From the NCBI GenBank assembly GCA_006503475.1, contig RSEH01000121.1, forward strand, positions 62,001-126,000: a stretch of DNA of 64,000 nt. The letters are read 5' to 3'. Source of the DNA: Stentor roeselii (Eukaryota; Ciliophora; Heterotrichea; Heterotrichida; Stentoridae). Positions 19,368 through 27,574 of this stretch are shown in pieces. Positions within the stretch are counted from its first letter, which is position 1; each line of letters starts with the position of its first letter. Under the pieces are notes generated by a model, which ran no database searches, was not told where the DNA came from, and worked only from the letters and a program-made list of their open reading frames with translations. A program made the translations under genes and the position numbers.

Positions 19368-20030
19368 TTAATCGACTTTGATCAGATCGTCGAAAGAGTT
19401 TTGTTCCTCGGGAATTGAATTGATTATTGAGTAAATCATGATTATTACTGCGATTTGAGAGTAAATCAAGTACATCCAGTGACTAGAACCTAACCAAGCT
19501 GGTGTCAGGAACTCGTTTGTTGATTTTATACTTGCAAGCATCACCAGTTGCTGATAAACGAAATATGCTGAAAGACCTGACCAGCTCTGAGTCATGCTGC
19601 TCCAAATGCAGAGAAAACTCATCGGAACATGAAAAAAACATGAAAAAACTCGGAAACTTCCGACGAATATAGTGTTTTTAGGAAGCATGTAAAAAGGCTT
19701 CTTATGTAAAAAAACTTCTAAACCCAATTCAGCACTTTTTAAGAAAAGACCTGTGAAGCCTACCCAGGACCCTGTAAAAGCAAGGCTGATAGCAAGAGAA
19801 TCTGTTAGAGCAAGTTTTAAAATTCCATAAGTCAAAGGCAGGGTAGCGCCCCATAATGCATATTTGAACCCTTTATTCATTTTTTCCTGAAACTTTTCTT
19901 CTTCTTGTGTTTCAGGCAACATTTTCACTTTCCTCTCTTGAAGTCTTTTCTGCATTTCAACATACTCAGGACTACCTTTTTTCGGTATCGGCTTCGAAAG
20001 TTTTCCAATATTTCTGCAGATGAATTTCAT
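19368..20030 (-). CDS. Unknown multi-pass membrane protein, 220 aa
   Basis: A 220-residue protein with a basic, charged N-terminus (about 50 residues rich in K, E, Q) and then four or five hydrophobic segments at about 57-76, 78-98, 122-145, 150-170 and 185-205. I recognise no family. The basic N-terminus before the first helix would be compatible with a mitochondrial or ER membrane protein, but this is not a firm signal. Its ATG (20028-20030) faces the upstream region of the Aurora-like kinase, giving a divergent pair with about 55 bp between start codons. It converges with the NDR kinase gene, with 31 bp between stops. Confidence 0.75.
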   Translation of the reverse strand: MKFICRNIGKLSKPIPKKGSPEYVEMQKRLQERKVKMLPETQEEEKFQEKMNKGFKYALWGATLPLTYGILKLALTDSLAISLAFTGSWVGFTGLFLKSAELGLEVFLHKKPFYMLPKNTIFVGSFRVFSCFFHVPMSFLCIWSSMTQSWSGLSAYFVYQQLVMLASIKSTNEFLTPAWLGSSHWMYLIYSQIAVIIMIYSIINSIPEEQNSFDDLIKVD

Positions 20031-20085
20031 AATTCCTGATTATAAAGATTCCATCAGGGTGTTAGGGTGTTATTTTCAGTCTATA

Positions 20086-21609
20086 ATGGAAACCAACAAG
20101 GTTAAAAAAAGACTCCTCTTTCTTCCTCCAAGTGTCGTCAACAACTCCGAGCGCGAATGCGCGGTGTCTGACTTCCAAAGCCTTTCACGAAAAGCGATAG
20201 GAGAAGGCGCTTTCGGGCAGGTGTTCAAAGTGCGTCACATCTCCACGAGCACCCTCTACGCGATTAAAGTAGTCAGCAAGGCGAAGATCCTGGAGCGCAA
20301 CATGACTGAGCAGCTGAAACGAGAAGTAAGAATCATGTACAGCTTAAACCACCCAAACATCATCAAGCTTCACAACCACTTCGAAGACGACTCAAACGTG
20401 TACCTTATAATGGAACTTGCTGAAGGAGGAAACCTTTTTCAAAGACTCTGCAAATTTAGGAATTTTGATGAACGAAATGCGGCGCAGTACTTGAGGGAAG
20501 TTGCACTTGCAGTGCAATATTTGCATTCACAAGACCCTCCGATTATTCATCGAGATATTAAACCTGAGAATATTTTTCTTGATGCGACTGGAAGAAGTAA
20601 ATTAGGAGATTTTGGATGGTCAAGTGTTTATGACTCTGAAAGATGCACTTATTGTGGAACTTTAGAGTATTTGGCACCTGAGATGATTGATCGCATTGGA
20701 CATGGGCTGAAACTTGATATGTGGAATTTAGGAGTTTTGTTGTTTGAGATGCTTGTTGGAGAAGCACCTTTTCGATCGAAAAGTCAAACTGAATTGTTTA
20801 ATAAGATCAAAGCTTGTAAAATCGGATTTCCTAAGAACTTTTCTTTGAATGCTAAGGATTTGGTTAGGAAATTGCTGAAAACTACCGCGGAGGAAAGGAT
20901 TAATGTTAATGGACTTTTGGAACATCCTTGGATGAAGGAAAATCCACCTACCAGGCCGACTATTAATGTTACTACTGAGATAAGACCACAGCCGGTTATA
21001 CTTGATTCCTCTGTAGTTCATATTCCGGATGCTGAATATTTGGTGATCTCAGAAGGTTCAACCAGAATGAAGCGAGTAAACGACGAACTAAAAACCAAAA
21101 AAGAACTCCTGGACTCTCTTCAACAAAAAATCGAGAAGCTATCTCAACAAAAAGCCAAAAACCCTTCCACAATCCGAACTCAATTAGAAAAACTCCAAAC
21201 CGACTACCAAAAAGAAAAAACCTTAAAAGACAAAAAAACCTTCGAATTCGTAACCGCGAACCAAAAGCTTCAAACACAGAAAAACCTGTTAAACGGTAGC
21301 AAAACCTTTTTAAAAGTAATGAGATGGGTATCAAGCAAGAACCGTCTTCAATCCTTATTCAGCGAATGCAAAGAAGTAATCGCCTTCAGCAAAGAAAGCC
21401 CGATGTTGCCCTTCGCAATGGCAGTTGCCCAAAACATTCGAGAAGGACTAGTTCTAAAGCCCGAGCTTGAAAAGATCTACAACAACACCTACCTGGAGCT
21501 TGAAAGAAGAAACAAAGAGATCTCAGCCCTCGAGCAAGAAATTCAAGAAATAAAAAAAGTTCTTGAATTAAAAAGACAGATCTGCTCAATGATCCTAAAG
21601 CGAGAGTAA
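20086..21609 (+). CDS. Aurora-like serine/threonine kinase with C-terminal coiled coil
   Basis: A 507-residue kinase. The domain at about residues 35-290 has GEGAFGQVFK, the lysine in YAIKVVSK, IIHRDIKPENIFLD, and the Aurora hallmark DFGWS followed by CTYCGTLEYLAPEMI. The threonine matching the Aurora activation site is present, while the residue before it is cysteine. The C-terminal 200 residues form a long K/E/Q-rich coiled coil, which classic Auroras lack. Aurora kinases act on spindle, cytokinesis and, in protists, cilia. The start is taken as the ATG at 20086 (METNKVKKRL). An in-frame ATG at 20020 would overlap the start of the divergent membrane-protein gene and adds a non-conserved leader. 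PLK4 or other polo-like kinases are less likely because DFGWS is characteristic of Aurora. Confidence 0.88.
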   Translation: METNKVKKRLLFLPPSVVNNSERECAVSDFQSLSRKAIGEGAFGQVFKVRHISTSTLYAIKVVSKAKILERNMTEQLKREVRIMYSLNHPNIIKLHNHFEDDSNVYLIMELAEGGNLFQRLCKFRNFDERNAAQYLREVALAVQYLHSQDPPIIHRDIKPENIFLDATGRSKLGDFGWSSVYDSERCTYCGTLEYLAPEMIDRIGHGLKLDMWNLGVLLFEMLVGEAPFRSKSQTELFNKIKACKIGFPKNFSLNAKDLVRKLLKTTAEERINVNGLLEHPWMKENPPTRPTINVTTEIRPQPVILDSSVVHIPDAEYLVISEGSTRMKRVNDELKTKKELLDSLQQKIEKLSQQKAKNPSTIRTQLEKLQTDYQKEKTLKDKKTFEFVTANQKLQTQKNLLNGSKTFLKVMRWVSSKNRLQSLFSECKEVIAFSKESPMLPFAMAVAQNIREGLVLKPELEKIYNNTYLELERRNKEISALEQEIQEIKKVLELKRQICSMILKRE

Positions 21610-21628
21610 CCCTCTAACATTAACTTAT

Positions 21629-21997
21629 TCAAAGTAACTTACACATTTTCTTACAACATCTCCAAAAAATACCTGGGTCTTCTTCTTGCTCTGGGGCACT
21701 TTCAGAGGTTTCAACGAAATCTCGACTAAACATCGAAACTTCTGCATTTTCTGAAACACTTTTATAGATCTCATCAAATTCTCGCTCTCGTTCTTGATGT
21801 CTACTTTGACGGTCTTTGATTTCTTGCCTGATTTCTTGAATATCGAATGAAACTTTACTAGTCAAAGACTTATCAAAAGGGACAACAGCAGAATTACTAG
21901 AATTGTGGGTGTTAAGAGTCTTCATACTTTGAGAGTCGCCAGTTGAAAGTCGGTCTCTGTGTATCCTTAAATTACAAGAATTAACAAGTTTTCTCAT
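21629..21997 (-). CDS. Small hypothetical protein, 122 aa
   Basis: A 122-residue frame from the ATG at 21995-21997. It is serine/asparagine-rich at the N-terminus, has a charged helical middle (IQEIRQEIKDRQSRHQERER), an acidic patch, and a C-terminus with clustered cysteines and lysines (WRCCKKMCKLL). That tail resembles a palmitoylation-type membrane anchor, but this is inference. I recognise no family. Its start lies 6 nt downstream of the ARMC9 stop on the same strand, and its stop is 19 nt from the Aurora-like stop. Confidence 0.6.
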   Translation of the reverse strand: MRKLVNSCNLRIHRDRLSTGDSQSMKTLNTHNSSNSAVVPFDKSLTSKVSFDIQEIRQEIKDRQSRHQEREREFDEIYKSVSENAEVSMFSRDFVETSESAPEQEEDPGIFWRCCKKMCKLL

Positions 21998-22003
21998 ATA
22001 TTA

Positions 22004-23989
22004 TTAACTTTGATAAGGTGTCCGTGGAATTTTATCTCGAGAGCTGAAGCCTTGGGAGTACTCCGGGTTTTCTTTTTTAACTTTTTTTCGATCGGGCTCT
22101 TGTCGTTTTGAACTTAGAGTAATTGGAGCTTTCACTTCTTCTGCCCGCTTTGACTTCGGCTTTTGGTATTTTTCTTGGAAAAGTGCCTCGCCTGTCAAGA
22201 TATGAGGAGAGTTTATCAGGTCGTCAAGGTCTTCGAATTCGTCTGGGTCGGACTCGGAGCTGGAGTCAGGAATTTCTTCGATTTCTTCTTCGCCTTCGTC
22301 GGTTTCGCAGTCATTTTCACGTTGGTTCAACTGCTCGATGATGAAGTTTATCTGTCTTTTTATGTTTTCGTCGGATTTTATTATGATTTGTTTTAGTTTT
22401 TTTTCTATTCCTTGACGAACTGCTGCGTCTTTTAATGGCTTTTTAGAGAGGATTGAGTAAAGAGTACCGTTTATGTAGGTTCTTACTTGGTTGTTTTCGT
22501 GAGATATGAATTTTAGTAGAATGGTAATCACTTCGCTTGGGGAACGGCAGAGCTTTTCTTTGCCTATCGTTCTGAGACTTAGGTTCATTAGAAGAGCGGC
22601 GGCGTATTCTAGTGTGTAGTCGGAAATTTCATCGGTTCCTTTTAGTACTTTTAGCAGCCAGTCTAACATATCGAGCTGAATCATTTCGACCTGCGCCTGT
22701 TTTTTCAATGAAAGTTTCTGCAGCACTCCTAAAGTATTTTGTCTCAGCCCAGTGTCCTGCTTTTCACTGTAAATAACATTGACCAGCAGATTCACAATAT
22801 TTTCCTTCTGCAATACATAAAGACGCCCTGCCTTGTCGGAGCTAAGAACATTCAAAAACCGCATGGAGTACTCTTTCACTCTACGAGTTGAACTCAGAAG
22901 CTGGTCTAGTAGTGAGTCATGCGGCTTCTGGGTGCATAAAACATTGAACTTCAAGAAATTCTCTAAGTTTTCTTTCTGTTCAGCTCGACGAGTGCGCGTG
23001 AGTCTCCATCTCATAGCTTGCAAAAGCGCACATACCTTAAGATCATCCTGCAAAGTCGAGAGATCCTTGATAATAATCGCATAATTCAGCTGTACCAACA
23101 CATCAGGAGGACCACCACCTTGAGCTCTTTTCAATTCGCGATCATGTTTTTTCAGAGCATCAAATACACGATTAAGTCTCTCCTCATCAAGTTTTTCCCC
23201 AAGCCTGACAGATTCAAGCATATCAAACATTTCCTTCGATATCTTCAAGACATCTTCAGCATATTCCTCATAATTATTTTCAACTCTGTTAATCCTCTGT
23301 CGAAGTTTTTCATTTTCATTATTAACAGCTGCAAGTTGTTTTTCCAAATTTTGAATTTGCGCAACAAGTTTCGAGTCACTATCACTTTGTGTACTTTTTT
23401 TCTGATCAACGTATTTATCATACATTTTCTGCAAAATCGGAGCATTTTGCAGGTCTTCCTTGCCAACCACAACTCTTATCTTATCCTTAAGACTATTAAA
23501 CCACTTAACAGTGAATATCTGTTTAAAAGCCGGATGTTCCGAAGGGTTAGGCATATAAGGAAGTGCGAAAAATGACAGTATTTCTTCAGATCTGCTGAAA
23601 TTTTGTCCTTCTTGTTCCAGATAAATCTTGAAATCTTCCATGTTTCTTTTATATCTCGTAGTTGACTCACGTTTAGAAGTATTTATTTGATGTAAGGGAA
23701 AAATTGTAAAAAAAACTCGTACATAAAATTCAATTTCTTGCAACTGGTTCAGTTGCACTGTTGTTCCTTGACATACTGACGGCCACAGCTTGAAAAAAGA
23801 TGAAGAATCGCCTTGTTCGAGACTGGCCAGAAGACTATGAAGCGTTGTTGCGGACTCTGGGACTGACTCAATCTAAGGAGGACTTACCTCAAGTACTTTA
23901 AGCACCTGGACATAACCTTGATAATTCAGGTATTCCTTTATCGCCTCCATCAAGGCCTTATGAGGCTTACCTTGCAGAAACTTTGACAT
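22004..23989 (-). CDS. ARMC9: LisH/armadillo basal-body protein ARMC9, one 15-nt intron
   Basis: A 656-residue orthologue of ARMC9. The first exon (ATG at 23987-23989) encodes a LisH motif (ALMEAIKEYLNYQGYVQVL, then KVLEIE across the splice). The ARMC9-specific block FFALPYMPNPSEHPAF follows, then a coiled coil (about residues 200-270), then armadillo-like helices with LLQAMRWRLTRTRRAEQKEN, SDYTLEYAAALLMNLSLR and YINGTLYSILS, which match the animal proteins closely. The tail is acidic and then basic. ARMC9 is a Joubert-syndrome protein at basal bodies and cilia that affects tubulin modification and ciliary stability, so the gene fits a ciliate. Without splicing the frame seems to start at a GTG. 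Removing the 15-nt intron at 23873-23887 restores the LisH exon. The ATG is only 21 bp from the divergent phosphatase ATG. Confidence 0.93.
23873..23887 (-). other. 15-nt intron in ARMC9
   Basis: On the coding strand: GTAAGTCCTCCTTAG, phase 0, ending in an in-frame TAG. Removal joins the LisH half-sites (LKVLE to IESVPES) and is needed to read the gene. It has no A between position 4 and the terminal AG, unlike the other miniature introns in this window, which have A at position 10. Confidence 0.9.
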
Positions 23990-24010
23990 TATTTATTTTT
24001 AGAACAATTA

Positions 24011-24496
24011 ATGGATTTCGATTGTTCTGAAGACTTCCCAGCTGAGTCAATAAATTTAATTGAAGATTTTCTTTACCTTGGAGACTTAGAAGCTGCTGAA
24101 AATTTTTCACTTCTTCAGTCTTTGAACGTGAAACACGTTCTTTCCTTGTTGGAAGACTTTTCTGATGTTGCTACTTTTGAAGAGTTGAACTACAAAAGGC
24201 TCTTGATTCAAGATAATGCGAGGTCTGATTTACTTGGAATTCTTCCTGATTGCATTCGATTCATCTCAGCGGCTCAGAAGCGAAGAGAAAACGTTTTGGT
24301 TCATTGTGCTGCTGGGATTTCTCGAAGTCCTTCAGTGGTCATCGCGTATTTTATGGTAAAGTACTCAGATAGCTATAGAGCCGCTCGGATCTGTGTGAAT
24401 CGAGGAAGGCCAGGAATCTGGCCGAATGACGGATTTGTTGCTCAATTGGAAAGCCTGAATAGCAGTGAGTTTAAAAAATACCTGGAGAAGGATTAA
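24011..24496 (+). CDS. Dual-specificity protein phosphatase (copy 1)
   Basis: A 161-residue atypical dual-specificity phosphatase consisting of the catalytic domain alone. The active-site signature is VLVHCAAGISRSPSVVIAYF, matching H-C-x5-R-S. The general-acid aspartate is likely in LIQDNARSDLL. An AYFMVK helix and the RPGIWPN segment follow. It dephosphorylates phospho-Ser/Thr and phospho-Tyr; MAP kinases are typical targets of the family, but the substrate here is unknown. The next gene is a clear paralogue, so the two arose by tandem duplication. The ATG at 24011 lies 21 bp from the divergent ARMC9 start. Confidence 0.93.
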   Translation: MDFDCSEDFPAESINLIEDFLYLGDLEAAENFSLLQSLNVKHVLSLLEDFSDVATFEELNYKRLLIQDNARSDLLGILPDCIRFISAAQKRRENVLVHCAAGISRSPSVVIAYFMVKYSDSYRAARICVNRGRPGIWPNDGFVAQLESLNSSEFKKYLEKD

Positions 24497-24527
24497 TACA
24501 GGTTAAAGGTTTAAGGGTTAATTAAAA

Positions 24528-25010
24528 ATGGCTCAATCACGTAGAGCTATACCGAATGACATGATTAATAAGATCGAGGAGCATCTTTACCTTGGAAATG
24601 AAGACGGAGGACAGAACTGGGCTGATTTGAACTCAAATAATATAAAACATGTCATTTCGATAATTGATGACTTTTCAAACTTCGTTGAACACCCTGGAAT
24701 AGTTTATAAAAGAATTTGTATTGGAGATAATGCTGGATCATGTATCACTCAGGTTTTTTCAGAAAGTTTTCCAATCATCTCTGCTGCGCAGAAGGCAAAA
24801 GAAAATATTTTAGTGCATTGTGCAGCTGGCGTTTCGAGAAGTCCATCAGTTCTGATCGGGTACTTTATGGTAAAATATTCAATTTCTTTTGAAGAGGCTC
24901 GCAATGTTGTTGACTCAGGCAGACCTGGCATCTGGCCTAATGCGAAGTTCAGAAATGATCTGAAAAGTTTTAATATCGAAGAATTTAGACAGTTTTTAGT
25001 TGATTTTTAA
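24528..25010 (+). CDS. Dual-specificity protein phosphatase (copy 2)
   Basis: A 160-residue paralogue of the preceding gene, collinear along its whole length (LYLGN near the N-terminus, ILVHCAAGVSRSPSVLIGYF active site, RPGIWPN near the C-terminus). The catalytic cysteine, arginine and the aspartate in CIGDNAGS are all present, so it should be active. The two copies share perhaps half of their residues, so the duplication is not recent. The gene starts 31 nt after copy 1. It ends only 3 nt before the ATG of the EF-hand gene. Confidence 0.93.
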   Translation: MAQSRRAIPNDMINKIEEHLYLGNEDGGQNWADLNSNNIKHVISIIDDFSNFVEHPGIVYKRICIGDNAGSCITQVFSESFPIISAAQKAKENILVHCAAGVSRSPSVLIGYFMVKYSISFEEARNVVDSGRPGIWPNAKFRNDLKSFNIEEFRQFLVDF

Positions 25011-25013
25011 TAA

Positions 25014-25313
25014 ATGCTTAAAGAACTGCAGGAGATTCTTGGTGATGACTTGAAACTTACTCATGTCAGCAAACTTATCATTGAAAAACTGGATATTAAT
25101 AGAAAAGGGTATTTGAATAAATCGGAAATCAAGGAATTCTTTGAAGAAGTTGCGGAAGAACTGGAAACTCAGGTTTCTCAAAGTGAACTTGAAGAGGTTT
25201 TTTTGGAAATTGATGAAAATTCTACTATGAAAATCACCCATGAAGAAATTAAATCGATTCTTAAACAACTTCTAGCATTTCTTACTTCAAGTGCTGTTTA
25301 TGAGTTTTCTTAA
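25014..25313 (+). CDS. Small EF-hand calcium-binding protein, 99 aa
   Basis: A 99-residue protein with two EF-hands. Loop 1, DINRKGYLNKSE, and loop 2, DENSTMKITHEE, both keep acidic or oxygen-bearing ligands at positions 1, 3, 5 and 12; loop 2 lacks the usual glycine at position 6. It has no further domains, so it resembles a half-calmodulin or S100-like sensor. It should bind calcium and relay the signal to a partner that cannot be named. The ATG is 3 nt after the stop of the phosphatase, so transcription is probably shared or the 5' leader is inside the phosphatase gene. Confidence 0.83.
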   Translation: MLKELQEILGDDLKLTHVSKLIIEKLDINRKGYLNKSEIKEFFEEVAEELETQVSQSELEEVFLEIDENSTMKITHEEIKSILKQLLAFLTSSAVYEFS

Positions 25314-25398
25314 GGGTTAGTTAAGACTAAAGTAATTTTAATAGATAAAAAAATTTTATTTCAGTTATTTCAATGATTCTTTCAATATTCTTAATTAT

Positions 25399-27282
25399 CT
25401 AAATTTTCCTTCTACCCATTTTTGAACTTTCATCAAGTTTTGACTTATAATTATTCAAAACGACGTCCTTTACCTTCATTTCAGCATGACTTCCTCTCAA
25501 CATTTCCTTAAGCACTTCAATTTGTTTATCTTTATTCTCGATCTCTTCATTTACCTTTGCCAGGATTTCCGCTTCAGCAGTTTTTAGTTTTGATCCAAGT
25601 TTCTGCATCTGAGCCTTCAAAACTTCAAGCCTTTCATCAGCCTTTTGTTTTTCTCTGACCTTTAAAACGACTTCTGAGTCTTTTCCCGCGACTTCTTGTT
25701 TCAGGACATCAAGTTGAAGTAAAATATGAGCCATTTGTTTTTCCTTGTCACTTGCAAGTGAGTCCATTGAATTTTGTTCAGTTTTGAATAAAGCTTTAGT
25801 TGTTTCATCGATTCTTTTTCGGAGTTCATTGATGATATTGGAACTTTCATTAGTTTTTTGAATTTGAGAGAGTTTTTCAGAGGTTTCTTCGAATTTCTTT
25901 TTAGTTTTTTCTATATTTTCTTGTTTTTTGTTGAACTCGCTTTTAAGTTCATCTTGTTTTTTAGTAAGACTGTTGATTTGTCCTTGCAAGTAAACGACTT
26001 GTTTTTTGAAGTAGTCAGTTTTTTCATCATAAATCTCTTGATTCGCTTTAATTAGTTCCTTGACCTCTAAAATCTGCCCTTCTTTATCCGGGATCATTTT
26101 TTCCTTACTTTTTTTCTCGATTTCCTTTAACTTGATAAGATTGACAAGTTCAACATTTCTAATTTTCACAGACTGTTCCAAGGTCTTATTTTTTTTTGCA
26201 GGTCTTTCAAGTTTTTTTTTCGGTTCTGCAAGACTTTTCAAGATTTTTTCCAAAGCCTGAGCAGATTGTTCCTTTTGAAAGTCAGGCATGGTATCCAAGG
26301 CTTCTTCTATTTTTTTTTCGAGTTGTTGCAAATTTTGAATTTCTTTTTCTTTGTTGTTCATAAAAGCCTGCATTTCTTTGAACCTTCTGTAGTACTTCAA
26401 GATTTTTTTTTCGTTTTGAACAGTTTCTCGCTGACATTCAAGAATTTTTTCTTTTAAAGAGGCTGAATTTTCTGATTTTGCTTTAGCTTCGTAGTATCTT
26501 TTGTTAGCTTCTTCGATCTGGGTGTTAATTTTTTCGATATTTGCGTTAAACTGCGCGTTTATTGACTTGATAAGTCCGATTTGTGAACTGACTTGCATGA
26601 TATTTTCTTTCAATGTGTTAAGTTCCAAGTCTTTTATCGTGATTTCCGTTTTAATTGTCTCTTGACTGGCAGTTTCTTGGTTAAGTTCTTCTTCCAGCTT
26701 TTCTTTACGAGTGACCAGCTCGGAATTTGCCTTTTTAATGTTTTCTTGAGTTTTACTGATTTGGTCTTGAAGAGCTTTTTTCTCTTTAAGTTCTTTTTCA
26801 AGGTCTTGGTTCATCTTCTGCAGTTTTAACTGGTTCGTGTTTTGTTTCTGTTCGTTTTTTAGCTTTTGAAATTCTCTTAAGAGCTCCTGAGCTTTGATGC
26901 TGAGTGAGTCGATGAACTGTTGGGTTGATTTTTGCAGTAGTTTCCAGTCTTTTGTGGAGAGAGCTTCTTGAATTCTTAGTTTTGACTCGATTTTCAAGTC
27001 AAGGTCTTCCAGCTGAGGAGGTAGAAGAAGGGTAAAAAGGGAGCCGTAGTCTTTTTCTTTCTTCTGTGGAACAGGTTTTTTCGCAGCAGTCAATTCTTTT
27101 TCTTTCGCTTGTCTGGGTTCTTTATCTTTCGCTGGTTTTGCTTCTTTTTCCTTGACTGGTTTGGCTTCTTTTTCTTTGACTGGTTTGGCTTCTTTGTCTT
27201 TTAATGGCTTGGTTTCTTTTTCTTTTGATGGCTCTTTCGCTGGAGGGTCTTTTTGGTCAATCGGTTTCTTTTTAGCTGGCAT
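25399..27282 (-). CDS. Long coiled-coil protein with KEAKP repeats
   Basis: A 627-residue protein. The N-terminal 75 residues are lysine/glutamate/proline-rich with imperfect repeats of the KEKEAKPVKEKEAKP type. The rest, from about residue 110 to 615, is a nearly continuous coiled coil rich in K, E, Q and L. A short hydrophobic region (SLFTLLLPPQLEDLDL) marks the join. Nothing catalytic is visible. Such proteins are common in ciliate cytoskeleton, basal bodies and flagellar structures; a structural role is inference. The ATG at 27280-27282 is clear. I do not assign a family, because coiled coils give unreliable matches. Confidence 0.8.
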   Translation of the reverse strand: MPAKKKPIDQKDPPAKEPSKEKETKPLKDKEAKPVKEKEAKPVKEKEAKPAKDKEPRQAKEKELTAAKKPVPQKKEKDYGSLFTLLLPPQLEDLDLKIESKLRIQEALSTKDWKLLQKSTQQFIDSLSIKAQELLREFQKLKNEQKQNTNQLKLQKMNQDLEKELKEKKALQDQISKTQENIKKANSELVTRKEKLEEELNQETASQETIKTEITIKDLELNTLKENIMQVSSQIGLIKSINAQFNANIEKINTQIEEANKRYYEAKAKSENSASLKEKILECQRETVQNEKKILKYYRRFKEMQAFMNNKEKEIQNLQQLEKKIEEALDTMPDFQKEQSAQALEKILKSLAEPKKKLERPAKKNKTLEQSVKIRNVELVNLIKLKEIEKKSKEKMIPDKEGQILEVKELIKANQEIYDEKTDYFKKQVVYLQGQINSLTKKQDELKSEFNKKQENIEKTKKKFEETSEKLSQIQKTNESSNIINELRKRIDETTKALFKTEQNSMDSLASDKEKQMAHILLQLDVLKQEVAGKDSEVVLKVREKQKADERLEVLKAQMQKLGSKLKTAEAEILAKVNEEIENKDKQIEVLKEMLRGSHAEMKVKDVVLNNYKSKLDESSKMGRRKI

Positions 27283-27339
27283 TATAAGGAAATGGCAAGG
27301 AGGACTTACGAAGTAAGAAGTAATTTAGAGAGTTTTGAT

Positions 27340-27405
27340 ATAGAAAGAAATTTAAGAATTTTAAGAATTTAAAGAATTTTAAGAATTTAAAGATTTTTTA
27401 AGGAA
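27340..27405. repeat. Short AAGAATTT tandem repeat upstream of the coiled-coil gene
   Basis: Imperfect copies of a 9-10 bp unit (TTTAAGAATT / TTTAAAGAAT) repeat about five times between 27351 and 27400. It lies in the 292-bp divergent spacer between the coiled-coil gene and the RING gene. It is a simple low-complexity repeat, and nothing else is recognisable in the spacer. Confidence 0.7.
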
Positions 27406-27574
27406 GATGAATTATTTCCTTGTGAATCGATTTTAGCTACCAAATCTTACATTTCAAATGATTTACAAGAAAACCTCATTTTCCTTTCAAGAGTTTTTAA
27501 GGACTTTATCAAAATTTCTAGAAATTAATATTAGAACATCAGTGATTTTTTAAGTTAACAGCAGGGCTATAATA

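Noticed and set aside
20020-20085. Upstream in-frame ATG of the Aurora-like kinase
   Set aside because: It overlaps the start of the divergent membrane-protein gene and adds a 22-residue leader with no conserved feature; the ATG at 20086 is favoured but not proven.
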